NCBI GenBank assembly: GCA_964036295.1
Contig: OZ038462.1
Location: 8,077,267 to 8,141,266, forward strand
Length of the DNA stretch: 64,000 bases
Reading direction: 5' to 3'
Source: Plumapathes pennacea
Taxonomy: Eukaryota; Cnidaria; Anthozoa; Antipatharia; Myriopathidae
The translations under genes and the position numbers were made by a program. Below the pieces are notes generated by a model. The model made no database searches and was not told the origin of the DNA. It was given only the letters and a program-made list of their open reading frames with translations. Shown here in pieces: positions 1 through 12,800 of this stretch. Positions within the stretch are counted from its first letter, which is position 1, and every line of letters starts with the position of its first letter.

Positions 1-944
1 CTGTAGGAGATCCACAGCCGGTGATCGGCTGGAGAAGAGAAGGCGGACAACTGCCTACAGGCAGGACTGTCATGACGGACAAATCTCTGACAATAAGGAA
101 CCTAAAGAAACAAGACACAGGAATTTACGTGTGTGTTGCGACAAGTGCAGCCGTTTCTTCTGTCGAGGCTCCAGTTCACGTGCAAGTTAATGTTGGTAAG
201 AATGCCATTTTTTTAGGGCGGGGGGAAGGCAAGGAGGAGGAGGAGGAGGAAGCTTATAGCTTATCTATTCGATTAAGTTCTCACTATTGTTTGTTTAAGA
301 CTGTAATTAGATATTTTCCCATAGTATCAAAAGATTGTTCTGACCTGTACAAAGCCGGCATCACCACAAGTGGCGTGTACTCTGTTAATCCTGACGGCAA
401 AGGAACTTTCTCAGTTTACTGTGACATGACAACCGACGGAGGCAGCTGGACAGTGTTCCAGAGAAGATAAGATGGCTCCCAAGACTTCTACCTTGGATGG
501 AGTCAGTACAAAGCGGGCTTTGGACAGCTGACGGGCGAATTCTGGTTAGGAAACGATAAGATCCACCGCTTGACAGCCAGCATACCGAGCGAGTTACGAG
601 TGGAGCTAGGGGACTGGAGCGGAGGCAAAGCTTATGCAAAATATGGCAGTTTCAGAGTTGGTGATGAGCAGTCGCTGTACGTGCTGAGTGTGGGCTCGTA
701 TTCAGGGACGGCAGGAGACTCGTTGGCGTATCACAACAACATGAAGTTTTCTGCTAAGGACAAAGATAATGATGCAAGTGGTGGTGAAAACTGTGCTGTG
801 AGATGGACAGGCGCCTGGTGGTACTACAGATGCCATCACTCCAACTTGAACGGACAATACGGACAGAGCATGGGCGACAAAGGAATCCGCTGGTCAAGCA
901 GTACCAAGAAGCATTCGGTGATGAAGCTTCGACCGACAACTTGA
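1..944 (+). pseudogene. 3' end of CniFL-like gene (Ig + FReD exons) with a nonsense codon
   Basis: Two exons are visible. An Ig-domain exon is already running at base 1 and ends at 195 (phase 1, donor GTAAGA). An FReD exon runs from 325 (acceptor ATAG) to a stop at 942-944. They match exons 3 and 4 of the gene at 43514-48456 almost residue for residue, including the 130-bp intron with its G-rich tract. The FReD exon carries TAA at 468-470, where both paralogues have CAA (Gln) after the VFQRR motif: a single C-to-T change. The frame is otherwise open to the normal KLRPT C-terminus, and the calcium-site-like DKDND and the SNLNG motif are intact. Seen: one in-frame stop. Inferred: a recent pseudogene or a null allele. 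Upstream exons lie outside the window. Confidence 0.85.
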
Positions 945-1330
945 CTTTGACGACGATGAACGTTGCCCACTGATATCCGAAATGTGCATGGCAGTTTCAG
1001 AGTTGGTGATTGGCAATCGCTGTACAGGCTGAGTGTGGGCTCGCATTCAGGGACTCGGGACACTCGGTACGTAACACAACAACATGGAAATTTCTACAAA
1101 CGACAGCGACAACGACGGGGCGAAGAGTGATAACTCCGCGGGAAGATACACTGGCAATTTTTTCCTCCTGTATCGGAAACAAAACAGAAGAGTAGGTACT
1201 ATCTACAAGCTGGGCACACTACATGATCACTCTCTCACTTTAACAGCAGTCCTGGCCCGACCTGAGACCAAAAGAAATTGCCTGTTAACCTCGGTGATTC
1301 ATTATCATAATAGTGCATGCAACTGAACTG
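945..1330 (+). pseudogene. Decayed partial FReD copy in the 3' flank
   Basis: From about 990 to 1165 the DNA reads as a degenerate second copy of the middle of an FReD exon: [19 protein letters not shown], then frame breaks, then a DNDG-like remnant. It follows the first FReD stop by only about 50 bp. The same relic follows the FReD exons at 35147 and 48457, so the partial duplication predates the locus duplications. It has no open frame and no splice acceptor, and is not a functional exon. Confidence 0.7.
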
Positions 1331-1960
1331 TCGAGCAATTCAAGAATAGTTTTCACCTTCAATATAACTTTACATGGAAGGAGGGTGACCCTTCTAGAAG
1401 AGTCATCCTTCTATTGAAATTCCTTGTTCCGTTTACATGACAGGGAACATTCCCAGCAAACGCTCGAGGTAGCTCTCCGGGTGGGGCGGGGGGAGGTGGG
1501 GGGGAGAGGGCCATTGGTTCACTGCCTGTAGCGCTATTTGCTCTATTATTAGATATAATAGCAAGAACCCACAGCACTGAAAAACTAGAGCAAGAGATGC
1601 GAGAGCAAGGAAAATCGAATTCACCGCCAAAATAACTTGTCTCTCCGCCAGTTTGGTGTTTTCGCCCTCAGCGACCGCGCGATGCCTTTCAGACTCTTGG
1701 CGAGCGCTTGGCATGTAAAGGGGCCATGTAAACAGGGCCTAAATCGGTAATGGGATTGATTATTTGCCTATTATTCTGTAAATTTCTTTAGCGTTGTCTG
1801 CACTCCGACTAGTTTCCTCAAAGGAAATGAGCAAATGTTTAACACCGTCCTGTAAAAAGTATATACTAAACTTGTTTAGAGCATGGGGGTTATGTAAACA
1901 GGGCCTAAATCGGTAATGGGTTTGATTATTTGCCTTAAAGAGCCTGTCTCAACCATGATC
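1330..1960. repeat. Duplicated FReD 3' flank with ~166-bp tandem unit
   Basis: This non-coding stretch matches 35930-36720. It includes a tandem unit of about 166 bp (starts near 1722 and 1887) marked by CATGTAAACAGGGCC followed by an ATCGGTAATGGG motif. Two units are present here and three at 36211-36712. No gene is seen. Confidence 0.65.
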
Positions 1961-2149
1961 CTTCGCGCGCGTATATTATTGTTTACATTTGGCGTGTGAC
2001 GTCAACACTCTTTGTACAGCTTCATTGCACTGAAAGCGGACGATTTCCCTGAAGAAAGTAATGGCAATCGTCGTTTTATCTGCGGTCAATCGTCGAGTCT
2101 GAAGCATTGCACAACGAAGACAATGTATTTCCTGCAACTAACTGCGCGC

Positions 2150-3005
2150 GTCTCAGAACTCTCTATAATTCTTACCATATTTGCAATATTGTAATCTAAT
2201 TTGGGCATCAACCTACTCTACACATGTTCAACCTCTCTTTATCTCACAAAAAAATGTCATTCGAATTATCACTCACTCCTCAACTTATGCTCACTCACAA
2301 CCTTTGTTTAATAAACTTAACTTACTAACTGTTTTCAATATCTATAAATTCCAGATTTCATGCTTTGTCTTTTCTCATCTTAATAAACTCCTTCCTAATC
2401 CCTTATCCTCATTTCTCAGACTTAACCTTGAATATCCTGACCACAACACTAGACACAGAAATGACCTTCACTACGACTTTCTGAGATATAAATTTGTTAT
2501 CAGATCACAAGGTCCTCATGTCTGGAACTCAATACCTTTATCCCTTCGTTAGTCTCTAAAACAACACAACCACAAAAAATTGCTGAAGTCATATTTTCCT
2601 ACTGTGACAACCTAGTAATAGATCCTACTTGTCTATCCTACTTGTAGTAGTACCCTGTATTATCGTCAGTATAACTAAACTTATTTATTTATTCGTATGA
2701 ATGTTTATAATAATTAATTACTTGCGACCCTTACTGGATAATGAAGTCATATTTTCTTACTGTGATAACCTAGTTATAGATCCTAATTGTATGTAATAGT
2801 ATCCTGTAATTTATTTTATTTATTTGTATGAATGTTTATGATAATTAATTATTTGCAATCCTTCCCACTGTCCCACAATAGATAATCTGTCATTTTGTAA
2901 TTTCCACCTAGTCTATGCCAAATAAGCCTCTGGCTTTAGCTTTATTCTTGTAATTTATTATTGAACAATCGCAATATCGCAATAAAGGCATGTATGTACA
3001 TGAAA
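2150..3005 (+). mobile_element. 5'-truncated LINE retrotransposon (RT C-terminus + 3' UTR)
   Basis: The ORF at 2181-2552 reads as the C-terminal end of a CR1/L2/Rex-like LINE polyprotein: a YCNLIWASTY start, a VIRIIT helix, an NTRHRN motif and a GPHVWNSIP end, all typical of the region after the RT palm in animal non-LTR elements. The reverse-transcriptase core and endonuclease are absent, so this is a 5'-truncated dead copy. The 3' UTR (2553-3005) contains a partly duplicated segment (near 2585-2690 and 2735-2830) and ends around an AATAAAGG motif. The family assignment is from sequence feel, not alignment. Confidence 0.65.
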
Positions 3006-3442
3006 AACGAGGATAACAACAACACTACAACACTATTTTTACATTTCGTTCAGATATATTGCACAAAAGAATAAGAAAGCTAGGAAGCCTGAAAAATAGT
3101 ATAAAACTAATCTAGTTAGACTACCTTTAAATGTCGTAATAAATAATTGAATAGGTGGGTCAAAACAAACAAATATACAATCTCACACTTACGAGGGAAG
3201 CTCTAACAAGAGACGCTTCTTTACTATCTCCGAGTCTGTCGAATATGTTAATACGATAATTTTAAAAGTTTCCTGTGATTGAGAGAATTATTTGGCTTTA
3301 GTTGCTCAGATTACAATTGTTGTCATTGTCAAATGACCTTCTATCAGTCTTTACATGACAAGATCGAGTAGCTTTACTTACAGACTGACTGACAAACATT
3401 GAAAACGAGATGGCATCCCAATTATTACGCAGAGGTCGGGGA
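3006..3442. other. AT-rich intergenic DNA, nothing recognised
   Basis: There is no ORF, repeat boundary or RNA fold that I can support here. Confidence 0.4.
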
Positions 3443-3690
3443 TACATTTGTTTTTTATATATGAATCAGTCATGTGTTAGTTCATAAAAATTTCTTCTGT
3501 CCCTCTATTGCAATGCAGATTAATTCATTCTGATAAATGGGGTACATTAGTATCATTGATACATTTGTTTTTTATATATGAATCAGTCATGTGTTAGTTC
3601 ATAAAGAATTTCTCCTGCCCCACCCCCCCCCCCCCCCCATTGCAATGCAGATTAAATTATTCTAACAAATGAGGTTCATTAGTATCATTG
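3443..3690. repeat. ~117-bp tandem duplication with poly-C tract
   Basis: Two copies of a unit beginning ATACATTTGTTTTTTATATA and ending ATTAGTATCATTG lie head to tail (3443-3559 and 3560-3692). The second carries a pure C run near 3627-3639 where the first has a short pyrimidine stretch. Confidence 0.75.
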
Positions 3691-3927
3691 GTACAAAACC
3701 TCATCCGTCCATGAATTACGATAGTTCAATATGTTCTGTCCAATTCCACGGAACATTTTCCCCAATTTCTAACAAGATTATTTAGCTGAAGGAAAGCGCC
3801 CTTTATCTTCTCGTTCTGCACTCCGTTTATTGGAAACTTTTTCCATTCAATGCAAGTTAAGTACACAGTTTCATAATATACTTTAACAATCGATTAATAC
3901 GTCTACCTCTTGTCCCTTTCTGCACAG

Positions 3928-5760
3928 TTTGGCAAAATATGAACAGGAATATTTTCATTTGCTTGCTGCTGGATTGTGTAGGCATTTTTAATGCCCAATT
4001 TGGCACAGGACCGACTTGTTTTCAAATTGGAGGAACGTGCGTCGGGTTTAACCGGTGCAGGCCACAGAACATATTGGCAATTGGATACCCTATATGTTCC
4101 GATCCCTGGAATCGGATATGCTGTCAAAGACAGGTGATATTGTTATATTTTTGTAATTTGCTTGAGACTATTCGAACCTTTCTATTTCTTTCAGCTTGAT
4201 ATGCATGCTCAACTACAACTAATAAAGAAACTGGGCATATTCCGAAATACATAAGAAAGCGAATTATACAGAATATAGTTTATTCTGTTCAAAAATATGA
4301 GGTAGAGATGGTTACAAAGCTACAATTGCACGTTTTTGTTAAACACATCTGTTCTCTTTTGCAGCACCTCTTTTACTGTTAAGCCCCGACCTAACCGTAA
4401 ATGATAGCTGATGATAGTTGCGATCCCGAAACTATAACCTACTATCACTAAATATCATAGAGAGCGATCAAACGCTCATGAGAGAGCGCAGGATAGTCGA
4501 ACCGGAAATAACGCAATCGCTCGCGCGAGCTCTAGCTGTTGTGAAAACGTCAACAACGCCTCAGCGAAAAGATGACAAAAATTTCTGTTTACATGAACAG
4601 AAAAGCCGCAATCTGTTTTGTTTTGTTTAATTTTTTATACTTTCTTCATCACTAGAAACGGCCTAGTTTTCATTGCTTTTCATTGCTTGCCATTTTGAAT
4701 GCTGCGAGTCAGAGCTTGAACCTGTTCATTCAGGGGGCAAACAGCTGACCGAAAAACTACCATGAGCGTGATCAAACGAAGAAAACTCTCGAGATTCTCA
4801 TGGAAAATTTTGAACACGTTCAAATCGAATGATAGCTGATTACAGTGTATGATAGTCCATGATAGTTCGTGTTCAAATGGGCGTAAGAGTTCGAACTATA
4901 ATCGACTATCATCACTGTTTGATCGGGGCTAAGTATTATTTTCTCGTTTTGTGCAATGAATTAACATGTACAATGGCTTAAAGAGTCCACTACAACTCTC
5001 AAGATTAAAAGAAAGTTGCTACAAGTGATGTAGTAGTGAGAATTGATAGTTTAATCAGCTTTCACCTGATCCAGGTATCAAAAGCCAAGTTCTCCTTACT
5101 GTATGATATACTTTTGGTCATAAACTGATGGAGAAAATTAGAGGGGCTCTCTCAGCCAATTCAGTCAATGTTTGCATCCTGGAAACGTGTAAGAAATATA
5201 TTGGTCTGAGCAGGAAAAAAAAAGTGTAATAATAGGTAAGTAACACTTTCAGGCAAAAAGAAACTAATATTCTTCTCAAACAAGTCGGATGGAAATGGAT
5301 TACTAATTCATCTTTGGACAGCCCTAAAAACGGCGGATCAATGTCTTCGGCGCGCAAAGGACTGTGCTTGATCGGACAACTGTCGAAGCTAAACTGTTGG
5401 ATTTCTTTAGGTTTCACTTGCTTCTTGTTCCTTGAAATTACACAGCTCTGTAATTGAGAACTATAAATACCCTGGTATTGGTTTTCGAAAGCGAGTCGAA
5501 AACCGCTCTACTAGCAGTCGTAATTTAATATTTGTTTGCTTGCCCAAATTTTCCTTGCTCGTAGACCCTATTCTCATTTTCAGAATTTGTTTGGTCACTA
5601 TCTTTTTACCTTGCAACGCTTTCTATTTTACAGTGGGGATAATCTTGAAGAGGACCCACATGGCTGAAGAGCAACCGTAAATAAAGGAAACTTAAAACTG
5701 TGCTCCACAGTTCCATGTAATGGCAAAGTAAAATAAAATGTTGGCTGGTGAAACAAGTAG
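3928..5760 (+). CDS. Small secreted six-cysteine peptide gene, copy 1
   Basis: The coding exon starts after a strong acceptor (pyrimidine-rich tract and CAG at 3925-3927); ATG is at 3939. Residues 1-20 are a signal peptide (MNRNIFICLLLDCVGIFNAQ). The mature part has cysteines spaced C-X6-C-X5-C-X12-C-X7-CC, a beta-defensin-type framework. A donor follows CAG at 4133 (phase 0), and an acceptor at 5633 adds Trp-Gly and a stop (5640-5642), giving about 67 aa. Without splicing the frame reads to 4199 (86 aa). The last exon matches the 3' end of copy 2 at 10440, including an AATAAA near 5732, which supports this gene structure. The intron holds a MITE (4383-4929). Seen: signal peptide and six cysteines. 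Inferred: a secreted host-defence or venom-type peptide; no named family is claimed. Confidence 0.65.
4383..4929. mobile_element. Harbinger-type MITE (547 bp, TSD TAA)
   Basis: Inverted termini GCCCCGA...TCGGGGC are flanked by TAA on both sides (4380-4382 and 4930-4932). Subterminal GATGATAGT motifs are inverted between the two ends. It lies in the intron of the peptide gene. A 3-bp TWA target duplication is typical of PIF/Harbinger. Confidence 0.7.
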
Positions 5761-8700
5761 ACATTTCCATTCGCTTATCCTTCTCATCAATCATGCTCTT
5801 GACCTCCCTTGACTACAATCCAAAATAAGTTATGTTTAAACACAAAATCCACATACTGCACATGGCCCTTCACTGTTCAAGCAGCATCTAACTTCCTCAT
5901 GCTTCCTCCTGCTTCAACATTACAAGCTCCGAAAGCTGTGAAAAGTTAACCCACCGCATGTCGTGCACGTGATCGTCGTTAATCCCGAGATTTCCACAAA
6001 ACAGTTATTCGCTGCTTTTTATTGTTTTGTCGACCAATAGTAACGTAGATGTCTGGTCAATAATCGTCAACAATGTAGTCGTGGATTACTAGTTATTCGG
6101 CGAACTAACCATAGTTCATCGGCTCTAAATGCTAGTGTACGACCCTTTATCGATTTTCTTCACATATTTACTATAAAACGAACCTGTATTCAACGGACAC
6201 TCTGTTAAACGGATGCGGACACCAAAACCAAGCCATTTTGTTACCCGAATCCTGTACTAAGTGGACACTTCCAGAACTTTTATAGTGTATCTTTATTAGA
6301 TTATGCCAAATATTAGATATTGCAGAAGAGTTGCAAATAATGCAACTTAGCAAAAATTTGAAACCAGTGTTCTTCATAATCATTATGAAAGGTATTTGAA
6401 AAAATATATATATTCAGTAATTTAAAAGGAGTTTGTGGTACACAGGTACATGGCTAAATATTTAATGCTACAGTGCGTCAGAAGTTTCAGGAAATAACAA
6501 AATGTGCTACTCATGTTTCATTTTAGACTCCTCTTAATAAGATTTTAGATTTAAAGGTTACAATGTACATTAAAAGTCCACTGATACAGTTAAAACATTG
6601 GTTTTTCATACCTTTTGCAGTGCTCGAAATTAGCGGTCGTCCGGTTGTTCGAGACGACCAAAAGTTCGCTTGGACGACTGGTTTTCTGCCAAATTGATAG
6701 TCTGGTCGTCTAGAAGAAAACCAACCGGGCAAACTAATTCGCGTATCCGGACAACCTGGACTTTTTTTTTAATTTCGAGCACTGCTTTTGTAGAACATGC
6801 TCAATCATGCTGTAAATATCAAAATGCAAAGACAAATGTAGTGCATAGACGTGAAAATTCAAACAAAGATAAACGCAATGTTTCAAAAAGAACAGCTACT
6901 AATATTACAGTACTGTTGGTGGTAGATAAATCCTGATGACATCCAATGTAAACACACTACATGCATACCACTTTCTTAAAATAGAAAGGGACTGCCAAAT
7001 AATCAAAAAATAATGCATTTGGCAAAGTTTCATGCAAAGTATAAAGGTATAAGCAACAATAAAAGCAATAAATCTACGCATAAACGTGCGTTTTTTACGC
7101 ATATTTTTTCTTGAAAACGCGTTTTTAATGTCAAGAATAAACTGGGGTGCTTTGTGCTTGTGATCCTTTGAAAGTTACTCGAACGAAATTCGTGGGACAC
7201 GTCGCGGAAACAATGTCACACACGGATCTCTGTCTGTACGTATATGTGACAACACGTAAATTAACCAATCATGGCCTTTTATGCGGTCATGCACATAGAT
7301 TCACATCGACTGCTGAGCGTTCACGTTTGTTACGGAGCAGTTTTACGCAAAAGGAAGGCACTTTGAAACTTTTGAAATCTAGTTTTGCCAGCTGCTCAGA
7401 TCTAGGTGTGAACTCTGTTTGTGATGCAAAGTGAACAGAATATGAAATGAGTAGACAGGTCCAGAGGTGTTAGAATTAATATCCTGTAAACTTTGTTCTT
7501 TGTCCAGCCGTACTTGACTTGTCCAACTACCATTGGTTAAGAGCATTATTAGTATTCGCGTCCTTTCCTCTGACGGGGAGTTTTGCCTGAGAGTCGGTTG
7601 GTGAAGGTCTTCGGACCGAAATAAACGACAAGGAGTCCTGACTGCTAGTCCTGATCTACTCAATATAAAAGATCCCGGACTGTGACAAGGCACCTCTCGC
7701 AAGAAGCTAATTCCTCCCTGCAAGGCATTGTTACACGTTTGACCGACGAGCATGTGGACAATCCAATGTTGATCGCAATGGAGCGGTAACATTAACCGTG
7801 CATGTTAACTTCGCAAAGTTCGGATTTTTCTTTAGAGTGAACGGTATTCCAACTTTGATCCGCTGTTTACAAGTACAGTCGGCGCCTTGTCGCGGATCGA
7901 AATGTTTCCGCTGCGCTGGGCACGTTGCCTGCATTCATCTTGTGTCTGAAACTATTACCGTTAATATCTTGTGGCACAACTATTAGCGCCAGTAAAAAAA
8001 AAGTAATAATCGTGGAGTGGGGGAGTCAAACGAAAAAATAACTTTGCGGAATGGCGCCTAAATTAGAGTAAATATGATAATACGTATTTTTCAGAAAGTC
8101 ATACACATTTTTACGGCAGGCCGCGTTTTCAACGCATTTCTCAAAAGCCTAGCGCGAAGGCTGATTCCATCAAAATCCAGCAAGGTGGGGAAGAGGTGTG
8201 GGGGAGTGTAGCACCTTTTAGATTGTTTTCCTATGTGCAGCCAGCTTCATTGTTTTTAGGGTTAGAGTTTTTGCTTGGTTTGTTTAAGTATTGTTTCCTT
8301 GCCCAATGGTGCAAGACCTTACGAGAGGTGCTACAACGCCCGTAGGGGGGTCGGGGTGGGGTCTTTTGTGATTGCTTTCCTACGTGTAGCAGCTTCATTG
8401 TTTTAAGGGTTAGGGTTTTTGCTTGGTTTGTTTAAGTATTGTTTCCTTGCACAGTGAAGAGCAACTGTAGAATGCCGGGCCTCAATTCTACGAAGCAAGA
8501 CGAACAAAGACTGTATTGTTATGGAAAGTAGTGGCCCGGTACCTGAAGTTTACCTAAATCCTATCATAGTGGAAAAATAGCGTATTATTTAAGAGACTCA
8601 TCATATGAAGAGTGCCAGGTTTCTTCCTCACTTTGGCCTACGGAGCCGCTGTTATTTTCTTGAAGTTCGGTAGTAAGCGCCAAGATGAAAACAACGCACA

Positions 8701-9680
8701 CGAGTAAGACCGCTGACCTGGCAAGAACGATTCGATTTTTTGGCCGCGCGAAAACTGGGGCGAACAAAATCGAAAAACTCCGCCGCGCTGTTTCTACACG
8801 AAAAACGATCACATTTGCGAGTGGGAAGACTTGAAAAGACACGAAAGCAAACAATTAGTTCACAACGCAATTACTGTTGAAATTATGTTTTTGAGGAGAC
8901 TGTCGCAAATTGCGACTCATAATATCCCTGTCAAATACATTAACTAATTTGCATACATTCTAAACTACAAAGTGAAACCGAAAGTGTTTTGTCTGTTTTT
9001 TTGTTTTGTTTTTTGTTTTTGTGGCAATCCATCTTTATCAAAGTGACCAAACTGAGATCACGTCGTCAACACTTGCAGGCATCACAAAGCTTTGCTTGGG
9101 CTGCTGGTGGATAAGATTCGCGACAAGACGGCTGAAAAGTTAGAAGATAGTGACGTGGAGTCCAAGGGTAGAGACTAAACATTCTTTTGCGAAGTGCCAC
9201 AGATCCACAGAAACCTCACGCTCATACATCAGTGATGAATGATCTACTTAAAATATTATATGACAAGTTTAGAACAATAGTGCACCATTTTTGTGTCAAT
9301 CTTTGTCTTAAATATCAACCAATAGCGTGCCAGCCTAAGCTCGAGAAAACATCTGTTCGCGTTTCGTTCACATCATCGCTAGCCCGACCAAGAAATTCTG
9401 AGTAACAAAGCAACCCAAGCGAGGAATACAAACGTAACCATTCCTTAACTTAAACGTTCGGAGCTTTTTAGAGAGTTGCTCGTCATTCGGCCTTGGCTTC
9501 GATTTCAACAGCTCATTGATCCTTACAATGATGTTAAACTTTAAGCAGCATGACGGCTATTTAGGCGTCCTTTATCAAACGAAATCCTGAATTCTGTGCA
9601 TCTAAAATGTAGGCACAAGAAATTCGTCCGATAACTCCCCGCGTTTTCCGTTCACAAGTAATAGTTAGCTCTCCGAGGTT
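5761..9680. repeat. Segmental duplication unit 1, non-coding part
   Basis: No host gene is recognised. Blocks at 6480-7110 and 8165-8960 are diverged copies of 11350-12540 and 12950-13560, in the same order and orientation, continuing the duplication that carries the peptide gene. The stretch 8680-8860 contains the GGCCGCGCGAAAACTGGGG core also seen in the MITEs at 44263 and 45625. Segments 5761-6480 and 7110-8160 show nothing I can name. Confidence 0.6.
6618..6784. mobile_element. 167-bp MITE with 15-bp TIRs and 6-bp TSD
   Basis: The termini CAGTGCTCGAAATTA and TAATTTCGAGCACTG are exact inverted repeats, flanked by CTTTTG on both sides (6612-6617 and 6785-6790). The paralogous site near 11445 is empty, so the element arrived after the segmental duplication. 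The superfamily is uncertain. Confidence 0.8.
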
Positions 9681-9686
9681 TTCGCC

Positions 9687-9746
<60 letters not shown>

Positions 9747-9772
9747 TGTTATTATTATCATCATTATTACTA
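9687..9772. repeat. (ATT)n microsatellite
   Basis: A long ATT run with a few interruptions at its 3' end. Confidence 0.95.
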
Positions 9773-9828
9773 TATTTGAGATTTTGTTACGTGTACAAGG
9801 GATGGTTTTCAACCTATTTTTTGACTAG

Positions 9829-12800
9829 ATTATTTAGCTGAAGGAAATCACCCTTTATCTTCTTGTTCTGCACTCCGTTTATTCGAAACTTTTTCCATTC
9901 AATTCAAATCAAGCACACAGTTTCATAATATACTCTAATAACATGCATACAATAATTTCTGCATTCTGATTGGCTGAGCACACGTCAATTTATCCTAAAC
10001 AGTGCAAAAATATGTAATTAACAGTGCAGAAATGTGAAATTAACAGTGCAGAAATTTGAATTTGAAGATTGCCATAGTTGGCGCGCGTATTTGCGGCAAA
10101 GCCAAACAAAACAGAAAGCGTTTTCATTGGCTCAGGACGATTCCGATTCTGTTTCGAGAAAACAAAGTTCTTGAGACAATTGTGAATTGTAATGACATTG
10201 AAAAAAAAATTGCACGCCGTAAATTATTGTATGCATGTTATTAACAAGTAATCACATGATTTCTCGTGCAATTTTGGAATAAATGAGCACTCGTAAATTT
10301 TTCAAAGACCACAAATTGTCTTTGAAAAATTTACTCGTGCTAATTTATTCCAAATTGCACTCAAAATCATGCGATTACCTATAGTACCAATCGACTAATA
10401 CGTTAACCTCTTGTCCCTTTCTGTACAGTTTGGCAAAGTATGAACATGAAGATTTTCATTTGCCTGCTGCTGGTCTGCGTGGGCAACATTAATGCCCAAG
10501 AAATAATCACTTGTTCTGGGCAGATTGCTGGAGCATCATGCGTTGGGGCCAACCAGTGCTCGCCACCAAACAAATTGATGGCAACTGGACCACCCCTGTG
10601 TCCGGGAAAGCAAGAATGCTGTCTGAAAAGTCACCGAAAAAAAAGTAAACTTAAAACTGTACTCCGCAGTTCAATGTAAAGTCACAGTAAAATAAAATAT
10701 TGGCTGGTGAAACAAGTAGACATTTCCATTTGACTTACCCGGCTTTTCATGTAGTGCTGGTTATGTGGTTCTTTCTCTCCATATGTTTTTGTTAACCTTT
10801 TCACTCCCAAGAGTGATCAACTTCAATTTTCTCCTTCAGTTTCTCACCAGAAGTATTATTATCATACAGTAAAGAGAACTTTGCTTTTGATACCTTGTTC
10901 ATGTGAAAATTGATTAAACTATCAATTCTCACTACATCACTTATACATTTTCCTCCTGAAGGGTAGGGAGAATCTGTATTTGAGTTTGGGCAGAGTAAAA
11001 GGAAACTCCTTCAGACAAATGGTAGTAATGTTGTACATTACTGTACATGATTGTCAATGAGGAAAGTTTTGTTGTGATGATTTTCGTGGACCAATGGAGA
11101 TTAACATCATGCTCATCAAATCTGGTTTGACAAACAGGTTGTATAATGTTGTCTGCGCATGCATAAACTGCCAGCAATTTCTGCCAGTCAGCACTTGTGT
11201 AGTTTCAAGGGCTTTGTGAGGCAAAATGTCACTTTTTGACAAATGCAGGGAGCTAAATTAGTTATTCATCCTGCTGGGTTAGGCTGTTTACTTGTGAACA
11301 TATTTATGTTTATAATATACAATATCATCCTCTCCTGCTTCGACATCAGAAGTTTCAGGAAATAACAAAATATGTTATTCATTCAGCTTTAAAGGCTACA
11401 ATGTATATGAAAGGTCAACTGATAGAATGAAAACATTGGTTTTTCATCTCTTGTGTGGAACATGGTCAATTATCACTGTAAATATCAAAATGTACAGACA
11501 AATGTAGTGCATAGATGTGAAACTTCAAACTAAGCATCGCCAGAAATTCCGGACATTTTGCGTCCACGATTGCTTCCGGTCTTTCCCAGCGGCGTGCGGT
11601 ATGAGCATGCGCCATTCACACATTCAACATTGTTACGTACTTTGCCTCAGTGGGGTGGGGGAGGGATGGGTTTCTCCGGTTCAAAAAGAGACTGCTACGT
11701 TTAGGAGACGTGCCGCTGAACGACCTAGTTGAAATTAGCTTTCGTTTGGTACAATTTTCATGCGATTTGGAGCTTCCGAGCCCAAAATATCAACATCCGA
11801 AGTCAGCGAAGTCACGGGAGGTATTCGCCATGGCTGGCTGTGAACTGCAAATTCAAACACAAAAAGTACACATCGAATTTGCTCCAGGGGACTGACTGAG
11901 GCTTCACAGGAGATGTTCAATCCTTCGACAATCAGGTACGGGGTAGACATTTTGCGTTTTACCCAAGGTTCTTGTATTAAATGCAGCTTAAAAAGTGACA
12001 GTAGCCGGTTTTGAGCGTATTCTGCTATCAATCCCTTCTTACGTCGGCCGAAATTTTAAATTCAAAAAAGTACACATCGAATTTTACCGGAGATAAATAT
12101 TTTTTGTACTGTTGTGTTTAGGAAGCTTTCCTCTTCCGAATGCTGCCCAGACATTTTTACGAACGTGCTTCAGTTAAGCGAAAAGCACAATTTATTATCA
12201 GATCCCATACATTTCTTTGTTATTTCTTGAGCGGCTGTCAGCGTGAAACCTGATGCCTCTTCCGAGATGGCGCAACCGGATGTCTGAAATTTCTGGCGAT
12301 GGATAAACGTTGCTGTATAAAAAAGACATGCAACATTTAAAAAAGAACAGCTACTAATATTACAGTACTGTTGGTGGTAGACTAACTGATGACATTCCAT
12401 GAAAACACACCCCATGCATTAACCACTTCCTAAAATAGAAAGGGACTGCCAACTAATCCAGAAATAATGCATTTGGCAAAGTTCCATGCACAGTATCAAG
12501 GTACAGCCCCAAGCATCAATAAATCTACAACTGCCACCACTTTCTTCAACTGAGTGCTTCAATGACTTGAAGCAGTTCAAAAGTGTATGATTCTAAAAAG
12601 AGGTTTGTAAGATTTCGACCACAACAAGAAAATATATTAAAATATTGTTCAGCTCAACAACTGCTTACCTGACAAGTATTAAAGCCATGCTCTCCCCCAA
12701 ATTACCTTCTGTGCAAATTCATGTAGGTGTTCTTGTAACAATTATAATTTTTGCACTTCCACACTTTAGTAAAGCTGTTCTTCAGTGTCTGGTATACTCT

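Noticed and set aside
9561..9812. 83-aa minus-strand ORF with poly-Ile
   Set aside because: Translation of the (ATT)n microsatellite.
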